A stretch of DNA of 58,563 nt from positions 1 to 58,563 of the forward strand of contig JAUHWY010000022.1 of assembly GCA_030427255.1 (NCBI GenBank), written 5' to 3'. This DNA comes from Bacteroidia bacterium (lineage in GTDB: Bacteria > Bacteroidota > Bacteroidia > CAIKAF01). The position numbers were made by a program, and so were the translations under genes. Below, piece by piece: positions 15,750 to 22,925 of this stretch; the stretch's first letter is position 1, and each line of letters begins with the position of its first letter. Below the pieces are notes generated by a model. It had not been told where the DNA came from and did not search any database. It saw only the letters and a list, made by a program, of their open reading frames with translations.

Positions 15750-16547
15750 ATGCTTTCTTTTAATTTGTTCATATTCTGATAGTTGTATTGAGTTTAGTTT
15801 GCTTTTATAATTGTCAATAAAGTCCTGAACTTCTAAAAAACCTGTTCCCTTGGTCAGTTTTTCTTTATGACTCAGAGAATGACAAAGCAAACAAAGTGCT
15901 TTAAAGTTTCCTTGTCTGTTGTCTTTTTTATTTCCGTTCTTATGATGCGTGTGTAACCATTTTTTATCTTCCTGATTTGATAAGTCTATATGGCAAGATT
16001 CACATTTATAACCAACACTTTCTCTATATGCTTCACTTATTTGATTCCACATAGAATGATAACCGTCTGATTTGAATAATGGATTGTTTTGGTGTTCCAA
16101 ATATTTTAAAACTGCTTCATACCAAGGTTGATTAGTACCCCACCAAGATTTAAAAACTTGTCGACTACAGTTTTTACAGAGTTCCAATTTTTCAAGTGTT
16201 GACTGATGATTTTCTCTTGATGTTACTTTTACAGGCATTTTATTGGCAAATACAAAGCCACCATATTCTTGACGGGTTTCACAGTGTACAATGTGATACT
16301 TAGGAAGCTTCCTGCTACCTGTCCAATTTGTATAGAAAAATTGTTTGTAATAAAAGAGAAACATTCTTTCTTCACCGTTTTTGTAAACAGCAAAACCATT
16401 TTCATCAATTTCAATTTTTGATGGGTCGTATTTTATTCCATCAATTTGAATTAATTCTACATTTCTAAACATTTCAAACGTTAGTTTTCTAACGTTTGAG
16501 AGAAACTGTGCTGTTTTACCTTTTGTAAAGTCGTGGAGTTTAATCAT
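15726..16547 (-). CDS. zorE: HNH endonuclease, ZorE-like effector
   Basis: This 273-aa protein has a C-terminal HNH/zinc region: CESCHIDL (CxxC), then WLHTHHKNGNKKDN (His-His, Asn) and ALCLLCHSLSHKEK (CxxC plus final His), covering about residues 190-250. The N-terminal two thirds is Lys/Tyr rich and not recognised, with another CKNC pair near residue 120. It overlaps the ZorB-like gene by four bases (ATGA). In type II Zorya systems ZorA and ZorB are followed by the HNH nuclease ZorE, so both order and domain match. The final residues run into the attC-like repeat. Confidence 0.75.
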   Translation of the reverse strand: MIKLHDFTKGKTAQFLSNVRKLTFEMFRNVELIQIDGIKYDPSKIEIDENGFAVYKNGEERMFLFYYKQFFYTNWTGSRKLPKYHIVHCETRQEYGGFVFANKMPVKVTSRENHQSTLEKLELCKNCSRQVFKSWWGTNQPWYEAVLKYLEHQNNPLFKSDGYHSMWNQISEAYRESVGYKCESCHIDLSNQEDKKWLHTHHKNGNKKDNRQGNFKALCLLCHSLSHKEKLTKGTGFLEVQDFIDNYKSKLNSIQLSEYEQIKRKHGHNTGLA

Positions 16548-17242
16548 TCGTTCACTTTATTAATTGCTTCAATTAACTTTTCGTTCGAGGTTACAATTCT
16601 AAATTCCACACGTCTTGACAAATTATCATTTACAATTTTGTTGCTGTCAAGATGTACATAATTTTTTTCTTCATTTAATGCTCTTGAGTAAGAAAATCCA
16701 ATTGCTGTAAAAAGGAAGTCCATTCTACTTTTTTCTTTTTCACTTGCTTCTTTATATACAGGTTGCTCCCTTAAATACTTCAACACAGAAGCTGCCCTTC
16801 TTGATGATAAATCAAGGTTGTATAAATAACTGTCCCCACCGTTTTTAGGAGGTTTTGTGTCTGCGTGACCTTCAATTCTAATTTCCTTGATATAGTCGAA
16901 ATAAGTAGTGTCGGAAGTCAAAACCTCCCAATACTTTGGGATGAAACTTGACAACGACATTTTAAAACCAGGTGTTAGTTTATCATCATTTATTTCAAAC
17001 AAATTGTCTGAATTTGGTGAGTTAAATCTTATCGTTCCATCAGGTCCAAGTTCAATTTCGTGTTTCTTAATTTCTTCATTAAACACTTCTTGAAGTTTGT
17101 TGTAAATCTCATCTTGAACAAATGTGTGTTCAATTACCTGCGTAATATAGTTAATGGCAATAAACATGAATATTACCATTAATGCAGTCATCATATCTGC
17201 AATTGAAATCCAATTAGAGTCGTCTGTTTTTCTACCAAGCAT
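16544..17242 (-). CDS. zorB: ZorB-like MotB/OmpA-domain stator protein
   Basis: This 232-aa protein has one N-terminal membrane helix (about residues 12-33) that contains the key Asp in WISIADMMTALMVIFM, equivalent to the proton-carrying Asp of MotB and ZorB. A periplasmic OmpA-like peptidoglycan-binding domain follows, with IRIEGHADTKPP and LDLSSRRAASVLKYL (about 120-160). It lies nine bases after zorA and overlaps the HNH gene by four bases. In Zorya the ZorA5-ZorB2 motor anchors to the cell wall, senses phage entry and activates the effector. Confidence 0.85.
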   Translation of the reverse strand: MLGRKTDDSNWISIADMMTALMVIFMFIAINYITQVIEHTFVQDEIYNKLQEVFNEEIKKHEIELGPDGTIRFNSPNSDNLFEINDDKLTPGFKMSLSSFIPKYWEVLTSDTTYFDYIKEIRIEGHADTKPPKNGGDSYLYNLDLSSRRAASVLKYLREQPVYKEASEKEKSRMDFLFTAIGFSYSRALNEEKNYVHLDSNKIVNDNLSRRVEFRIVTSNEKLIEAINKVNE

Positions 17243-17251
17243 TTTTTTCTA

Positions 17252-18325
17252 TCATTTTTTGTTTAGACGATTTTCGATGTCCTTTATATATTCAAGGAAC
17301 AGGGCATCCATACTGGCTAACATTTTGTTTAAACTTTCAACATCTATAGACCTTAATGTTCTTACACTTTCAACAATATTAGAAGCTGAATTTGAAACTG
17401 ATTCAACACTCGTAGTCCATTTAGTGACATTTTCGCCAGTCGATTTTATCGAGTCAGTTGTCTCATTCATTTTAGTTGATAGTTTGTTAAAGTTCTCTGT
17501 CACTTTCATAAGTTCAGAAGTCGCCCCTTGAACATCTTTCAAAAGTTTTGAAAGATTTCCATTCTCATTAAATGCCGAATTAAATTCGTCAATCACCTTT
17601 TGAAGCTTACTTGATTGACCTGATATTTCATCTAATTTAGATACCCAAACTACTGCAGTGTCAGCAAATTTTTGATGTTGAGTAACAAGACTTTTGTATG
17701 CTGTTTTTAGTGCTTGAACATCTTCTTTGTGTTCTCTCTGCCAACTGGATAGTTCATTTATAGTTCGTGATAGTTCTTCAAAGTTACTTTTAACTAAGTC
17801 TTCTATGAAAATTTTGAAAACATCATTAAAGTTGGTAATTACTTCTCTGAATGCGTCCATTATTGCATTGTATTGAGAGGTTGAAATTGCGTTCTTAAAT
17901 TCTTCAAAGTTTTTATTGAGATTTCTTAGTTCTATAAGTTCTGGGCTTTCAGGTTCAGCAATGTACTTCGTGTTAATGAAAATTTTAATAATCTTCGAGA
18001 ATACAAGGGATAACAATATCCCTACTATTGAAGTGAACATTGCCGACTTCAAACCGTCAAGCAATAATTTAATACTGTCCTTAATATGGTCGGGAGTAGT
18101 ATCAAAATTTAATAGTCCAAATGCTATACCTGTAAAAGTGCCAAACAGTCCAAGTGTCACGAAAACATTTGGAATTGACTCTATAATGTAGAAGTTTGAA
18201 ATGTATTTGCGTATTGGTCTGAAAAAAATACTCAAGATTGCGTACACTGTCCAAAAGCCAATGAGCCACCAAGGAAGTTGTTTTAAAAGAAATTCAATTA
18301 TTTCAGGTCTAATTATTTGGTCCAC
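17252..18325 (-). CDS. zorA: ZorA-like MotA/TolQ/ExbB proton-channel protein with coiled-coil tail
   Basis: This 357-aa protein begins with membrane helices (about residues 15-33, 45-75 and 90-115). The second carries the MotA/ExbB signature VTLGLFGTFTGIAFGLLNF, and the third GLKSAMFTSIVGILLSLVF. From residue 130 to the end it is predominantly heptad-rich coiled coil, like the cytoplasmic tail of ZorA but much shorter than in type I systems. It is the first gene of the ZorA-ZorB-HNH unit. Alternatives such as an ExbB-like energiser are less likely, given the HNH neighbour and the lack of TonB-type partners. Confidence 0.85.
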   Translation of the reverse strand: MDQIIRPEIIEFLLKQLPWWLIGFWTVYAILSIFFRPIRKYISNFYIIESIPNVFVTLGLFGTFTGIAFGLLNFDTTPDHIKDSIKLLLDGLKSAMFTSIVGILLSLVFSKIIKIFINTKYIAEPESPELIELRNLNKNFEEFKNAISTSQYNAIMDAFREVITNFNDVFKIFIEDLVKSNFEELSRTINELSSWQREHKEDVQALKTAYKSLVTQHQKFADTAVVWVSKLDEISGQSSKLQKVIDEFNSAFNENGNLSKLLKDVQGATSELMKVTENFNKLSTKMNETTDSIKSTGENVTKWTTSVESVSNSASNIVESVRTLRSIDVESLNKMLASMDALFLEYIKDIENRLNKK

Positions 18326-18458
18326 TTATTCGGTTGTTGTTGTTAATATTGGGCATAACTCATTTATAAACCAAGCCAACCCTCATTTATCCACCCTCAA
18401 TGGTAGGCATAGGGATGGTTTTTCTCATTCGGTTACTCTTTGCTAATATAAGTAGTTT

Positions 18459-18629
18459 TTACAGATCATCGAACGGGGAACGCACCTGTTGAAGCAGCCG
18501 CTTGCTAACATGCGGGTAAATCCCTGTTGGCTTCCTGCTCTTATGCCCAACTATCTCTTGGATGACCCGCCAATCGATGCCTGATTCCCATAGATTTGGT
18601 GCAGAACTGTGCCCTAGCAAATGAAGCGT
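18459..18629 (-). pseudogene. Tyrosine recombinase, C-terminal remnant
   Basis: On the reverse strand a frame ending at 18459 encodes the tail of a phage-type integrase: LHLLGHSSAPNLWESGIDWR (the degenerate H-x-x-R-H box region), VIQEIVGHKSRKPTGIYPHV (GH-S and the Tyr-containing box), and SKRLLQQVRSPFDDL before TAA. The catalytic domain upstream is missing: the match stops at about 18629, where palindromic repeats begin. It lies just upstream of zorA and marks past site-specific mobility of this island. It is too short to be active. Confidence 0.8.
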
Positions 18630-18653
18630 AGAATTTTTGTTGACTGCTGTTTA

Positions 18654-18694
18654 GCCCACGGTTAAAACCCACAGCCCACGGTTAAAACCGTGGG
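18654..18694. repeat. CCCACGGTTAAAACCGTGGG palindromes
   Basis: A perfect 20-bp palindrome at 18675-18694 is preceded by a half copy (18655-18671). Related, more diverged copies occur at 44196-44224 and 47753-47825. These are REP-like dispersed palindromes. Confidence 0.75.
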
Positions 18695-18723
18695 ATAGGG
18701 GAAAAACCCCAAACGGAGCTTAA

Positions 18724-18868
18724 GCGCCCCGGCGCAGGCCAATTAGCCTGCCGATGTGGGGGGCACAGCCGCTGCGGAGGCAAGAGCGACCACAGGAAGC
18801 TCCTTGCCTCCGCAGAGCGGCGTAACCCCCCACAAGGCAGCTAATGGCCGGAGACGGATTAGGCGCCC
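18724..18868 (-). repeat. 150-bp hairpin element, family A copy 1
   Basis: Inverse orientation of the element at 43998, 47836 and 52402. Outer ends GGGCGCCTAATCCG and GCGCCCCGGCGCAGG are conserved. Inner arms CTGCGGAG and CTCCGCAG pair as in copy 2. It lies between the recombinase remnant and the ATPase gene. It is non-coding. Confidence 0.88.
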
Positions 18869-18966
18869 AAATAAAATCTCCTCATTTTCATTCGGCAAAG
18901 GGTGGACCGGGTCAGGCCAAAAGGCTGAAAACAGCAGGTGTCCAAGGTCTCATATGCTTTGTCCCT

Positions 18967-20151
18967 TTACTCAAGTAACCACTTAAAAACATTTACATGC
19001 TGTATTCCGTTTCGACTTTCCGGAAAACCCTCCGTTGTGAGTAAATATTTTGGATAGTTGTCTTTTATCTTTTCTAAGGCCCCAAACTCTCGCGCTACGG
19101 TGCTTTCGTTGTGCATACTCCAAGCTACTTGATAATACGCGATGCTGCCTGTATTGGTTTTACAAACAAAATCCACTTCGCTGTTTCTACCGGTCCCGGT
19201 CCATATTTTATTGCCTCTGCGAAGCAACTCTAAAAAAACAATATTTTCCAAAATATGCCCTCGGTCAGCCATCCGTTCTTTGCCCATGAAAACATTGAGT
19301 AGTCCCATGTCCACTAAGTAGTATTTTTCTTGGGTGGCTAATTGTTTTCTGCCTTTCAAATCAAACCGATTTACTTTGTAAAACACAAAACTCGCGACCA
19401 AATACCCCAAATATTTTTCGATGGTAGCTCTATGTATGCTTTGTCCGTCTTGTTTAAGCATGTTTGATATATTGTTGGGGGAAAGGGCATTACCCACATT
19501 TGAAGCCATAAATTTTACCAAATTTTTAAATGCCCTTTTATCGTTTATTTGAAATCGCTGAATAATGTCTTTTTCTACAATAGTTGTATAAATAGCTTCC
19601 AGGTATTCGTAAATTTTGTCATAGCCACTTTCTCGCAACTCAACGCCTTTGGGCAAGGACGTTTCATTCACATAATCAAAAAACAAGCCTTCGTAATTGA
19701 GGTATGCATTGCTTGTGTCTATATTCCTTGCGGTTAAATACTCGTTGAACGAAAACGGTAAAATGGAAATCTCAATGTAGCGACCACTTAACAAAGTAGC
19801 CAGCTCTCCACTTAGTAAAAATGCATTTGAACCCGTGATGTAAACGTCCACATTTTTGCTTGCAAAAAGCCCGTCTACCAGTTTTTCGAACAGGGGAATG
19901 TTTTGTACCTCGTCCAAAAATATATAGTTGGGCTTATCGGCCTGTAACTTCTCTTTGATGTCAAAATAAATGTTGTCCCAACTTTTTCCGACAAAATTTT
20001 CCGGCAGTTCAAAATTGTAAAACTGTATTTGCGTCTTACTAATTCCTGATTTAAGAATTTGTTCTCGATACAATTCCAAAAGCGTGGACTCACCCGACCT
20101 ACGCAAACCACTAACGACCTTTATAAGGTCTTTATCCTTGTATGCCAGCAA
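18967..20151 (-). CDS. AAA ATPase with DUF4143-type C-terminus, probably decaying
   Basis: The 394-aa frame matches the AAA_14/DUF4143 ATPase family: VVSGLRRSGESTLLELY (Walker A region), YIFLDEVQNIP (Walker B), ITGSNAFLLSGELATLLSGR (sensor), and a C-terminal nuclease-like ...GTGRNSEVDFVCK. Two defects are visible. The Walker A Lys is replaced by Glu (GEST instead of GKST). Homology also continues upstream of the only usable start (TTG at 20151) through TNRKAYIDKLLA to a TGA, so the original ATG is gone. The 40-bp repeat at 20183 sits exactly there, suggesting that an insertion removed the start. ATP binding is expected to be lost. Confidence 0.7.
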   Translation of the reverse strand: MLAYKDKDLIKVVSGLRRSGESTLLELYREQILKSGISKTQIQFYNFELPENFVGKSWDNIYFDIKEKLQADKPNYIFLDEVQNIPLFEKLVDGLFASKNVDVYITGSNAFLLSGELATLLSGRYIEISILPFSFNEYLTARNIDTSNAYLNYEGLFFDYVNETSLPKGVELRESGYDKIYEYLEAIYTTIVEKDIIQRFQINDKRAFKNLVKFMASNVGNALSPNNISNMLKQDGQSIHRATIEKYLGYLVASFVFYKVNRFDLKGRKQLATQEKYYLVDMGLLNVFMGKERMADRGHILENIVFLELLRRGNKIWTGTGRNSEVDFVCKTNTGSIAYYQVAWSMHNESTVAREFGALEKIKDNYPKYLLTTEGFPESRNGIQHVNVFKWLLE

Positions 20152-20182
20152 TTTGTCTATATATGCCTTGCGATTGGTATAC

Positions 20183-20225
20183 TGTCACATAAAGCAAAAA
20201 TAGGCGAATGGATTAGCGAAACTTG
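20183..20225 (+). repeat. 40-bp dispersed repeat, copy 1
   Basis: CATAAAGCAA and TAGGCGAATGGATTAGCGAA match 44267-44312 (inverse). It is followed by a short CTTGCAAAAATTGCAAG hairpin at 20221-20237. It abuts the damaged 5' end of the ATPase gene. Confidence 0.75.
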
Positions 20226-20289
20226 CAAAAATTGCAAGTTTCGCTAATGGTGATGTTTCATACGGTCAAGACTTATCCTTTGCTTGAAA

Positions 20290-20475
20290 TTCGGATAAGG
20301 TGGCCCCCCGGCCCGGTCGTAGGGCCCTCCGAAAGAAGGCTTTAGGGGCGCTTAAGCGAGGAGGTGTAGCTTTGCGGAACCCCCGGAGCTTTAGGGCCCC
20401 TTAAGCCTGATGAGGAGGACCGAAGCAGGGGCCGGATAGAATCCTAAGGCTTCCTATGGAACCGGGGCCCCAAAC
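20290..20475 (-). repeat. GC-rich hairpin element, family B-like copy
   Basis: This non-coding stretch fills the gap between the ATPase and the M1 peptidase. The arms GGCTTTAGGGGC (about 20337) and GCCCCTTAAGCC (about 20396) pair with one mismatch. Read on the reverse strand, GGTCCTCC precedes the helix, as in other family B copies. Similarity to the family is weaker than for the copies at 11572, 30839 and 46358. Confidence 0.5.
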
Positions 20476-20480
20476 CTCCC

Positions 20481-22907
20481 TCAGCCTCGAATGGAGGCAA
20501 AAAGTGCTTGATGTTGCGGGTTTTGCGCCAGCCAGCGGTCTATGGTTATCCGATGCCGATGGGTGCCGTAAAAGTCTTTGAGCGTGGCGGCTATCGGGCC
20601 GGCTAACCTGCGATTGGCGTGGCTCAATGCCTGCGGCGCGGTTTCGAGCATGGCCTCGGTGAGGACGTTGAGCCGGTACAACGCCTGCCAAGCCTGGGTG
20701 CGCGTTATGAATTCATGGGCCGGACTGCACAAATCTTCCAAGGCCGCCAAGGCTTCTTCGGCCTTTACGGCATGCTGCACTTGCATTTCGAGCCGCGCCA
20801 CGCCAAGGTTTTGACCGCGGTTGCCTAATCCTTTTCCGGAAGCGGCAATCCACCGAGCGGCTTCCTTGGGACGGTGGCGACACAAAAGGCGTAAGGTGCT
20901 TTCCTGCAGCTGATAGGAAGCATGGTCGAGCGCAAACTGCGCCACCAGAGGTTCTACCAAAGCGTCAGGCACCTGCTGCAACAGATCTACCGCGGCTTTT
21001 CGCACTTCCTGATCGGTGTCGTTTAGGGCCTTGGCAAACAGCTCCTGAACGGCCGGATCGTTGCTGTGGTCGGTTAACTGTTGCAAGGCTTCGGCCTTTA
21101 GGGCATGAAATTCTCCTTTGCGTTGAATGACTTGGCTGAGCAAGGGCAGGCGCTGGGCAAATTCCATGCTGCGCAGCTGTTGCAGGGCATAAAAACGGTC
21201 CAATACGCCTTCGGCCTTCTCCACCATGGCCTTGAAATGTGCCTGAGGCTGCATTTGCTTCATGCTTCCCAAAATGTGGCGGTTGGGATCTGCCAGCCAA
21301 TAGCTTAGGTTCTTTTTGTCGGGAAGCTCCAAGCGGACGCTTTGCTCGGTTTTATGGATTCGGGCTTCGGTTTGGACTTTGCTTCCGTCTTCAAAGTGGG
21401 CCTCAAAGCGCATGGGCATGTCAAACACCGAATTGAGGGGGCTTATGGCCTGGGTTTGCTTTACGGTAAAGACCAAAACGCGGTTTGTGCTGCTTCCTCC
21501 CAATAGATCGGCAGACACCTCGTAATGGGGTTCGCCTCCTTTGTACACCCATTGGTCCCAAAAATAATCGAGCGAAAGCCCCAATCCGTCTTGAAAGGCG
21601 TTGAGCAAATCGTCGGAGTCTACATTGGCAAAGGCATGCCTATGCAAGTACAAGCGGATGGCCTTGTTGTAGTTTTCGCGGCCCACCAAATGGCGCAGCA
21701 TGTGCAACACCACCGCTCCTTTGGGATAGTAGCGCACGGTTCCTGCTTGGGTATGGGCAATGGGCAGCAGGTCGGCCTCGGAGGCCTTAAGGGCGCTTTG
21801 GGCCGCTTGGTAACGCTTCCAGTCGTAATGGTCTTTGCCAAACACCTCCTGCTCGTACATCATGTTGTAGAAGGTGGCAAAACTTTCTTGCAACCAATGG
21901 TGCTGCAAGGAGCGGGCGGTAACCAAATCGCCAAACCATTGGTGGGCCAACTCATGGGCATTCACAGCCACGTAATTTCGGTCGTGGTAGCCATGGTTGT
22001 CCACCAAAAAGAAGTCGCCAAAAATGGTGGCCGTGGTATTTTCCATGGCGCCGTACATAAAGTCTTGCACGGGCACTTGGGCATAGCTTCCCCAGGGATA
22101 GGGATAACCGATTTCTTTTTCGAAGAAGTCAAACATTTCTACCGAATAGCGGTAGGTTGGTTCGGCCTGTTCGGGAAACTCAGGGTAATAGAGCAAACGC
22201 ATGGGCACTCCGGAGGCCGATTGTTTCTCTAGCACATCGTATTTGCCAATGCCCAGCATCATTAAGTAGGTGGCGTGTGGGTAAGGCATGCGGTAGTGCC
22301 AACGGGTGGTGCCGTTGCCTTGTTTCTTCTTTTCTATGAGTTTTCCGTTGGAAACTACTTCAAAATCCGAATCGAAGTTGAGGGTGATTTCCGAGATTAC
22401 TTTGTCGTTTTGGCTATCGTACATGGGAATCCAGTGCCGGTTGTCGATTCCCTGGCCTTGGGTCCATATTTGCTTTCGGCAACGTCCGGTGGGGTCGTCC
22501 CAGCCAATGAAATACAGGCCTTTTTTGGGTTTTACGCGGTAGCTGATGCGCAGGCTGTGCACGGTAGAGGTATCGGGGCTTTGGGCAAAGGGAATGCGAA
22601 TTCCTCCATCGACCGACTCAAAGTCTGCGCTTTTGTTGTCTAGTTGAAGCGATAGAATTTGAATGCCTGGGGCATCCAAAAAGAACGATTCTACGCCTAA
22701 GCGCTTGGCTTTGAAGGTATGGGTAACGGTACCTTTAACCAGGCCGGAGTCCGGGACAAAATTCAGGTCCAGTTTGAGTTCTAAAAAATCCAAGCCGTGT
22801 GCACGAGGAGCTGCATCTTGGTCTTGCGCGTAGCTACGCAAGGGGTGCTGAGCAGTCAATACCGTAGTCAGGCCAAGGCCTGCCAAAACAAAAAGCGTAC
22901 GAAGCAT
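20481..22907 (-). CDS. M1 family aminopeptidase (exported)
   Basis: This 808-aa protein has a signal peptide (about 1-19). The M1 exopeptidase motif GAMENTTATIF is near residue 285 and the zinc motif HELAHQWFGD near 315, followed by the distal Glu in QESFATFYN. The C-terminal third (about 550-808) consists of HEAT-like helical repeats, as in bacterial M1 peptidases with an ERAP-like domain. It probably removes N-terminal residues from peptides in the periplasm. It follows the M16 gene by 18 bases on the same strand, so the two are likely co-transcribed and act together in peptide breakdown. Confidence 0.93.
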   Translation of the reverse strand: MLRTLFVLAGLGLTTVLTAQHPLRSYAQDQDAAPRAHGLDFLELKLDLNFVPDSGLVKGTVTHTFKAKRLGVESFFLDAPGIQILSLQLDNKSADFESVDGGIRIPFAQSPDTSTVHSLRISYRVKPKKGLYFIGWDDPTGRCRKQIWTQGQGIDNRHWIPMYDSQNDKVISEITLNFDSDFEVVSNGKLIEKKKQGNGTTRWHYRMPYPHATYLMMLGIGKYDVLEKQSASGVPMRLLYYPEFPEQAEPTYRYSVEMFDFFEKEIGYPYPWGSYAQVPVQDFMYGAMENTTATIFGDFFLVDNHGYHDRNYVAVNAHELAHQWFGDLVTARSLQHHWLQESFATFYNMMYEQEVFGKDHYDWKRYQAAQSALKASEADLLPIAHTQAGTVRYYPKGAVVLHMLRHLVGRENYNKAIRLYLHRHAFANVDSDDLLNAFQDGLGLSLDYFWDQWVYKGGEPHYEVSADLLGGSSTNRVLVFTVKQTQAISPLNSVFDMPMRFEAHFEDGSKVQTEARIHKTEQSVRLELPDKKNLSYWLADPNRHILGSMKQMQPQAHFKAMVEKAEGVLDRFYALQQLRSMEFAQRLPLLSQVIQRKGEFHALKAEALQQLTDHSNDPAVQELFAKALNDTDQEVRKAAVDLLQQVPDALVEPLVAQFALDHASYQLQESTLRLLCRHRPKEAARWIAASGKGLGNRGQNLGVARLEMQVQHAVKAEEALAALEDLCSPAHEFITRTQAWQALYRLNVLTEAMLETAPQALSHANRRLAGPIAATLKDFYGTHRHRITIDRWLAQNPQHQALFASIRG

Positions 22908-22925
22908 AAAAAATTAGGTCAAAAA

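Noticed and set aside
21525-22232. 235-aa plus-strand frame
   Set aside because: Antisense to the M1 aminopeptidase, including its HELAH region.
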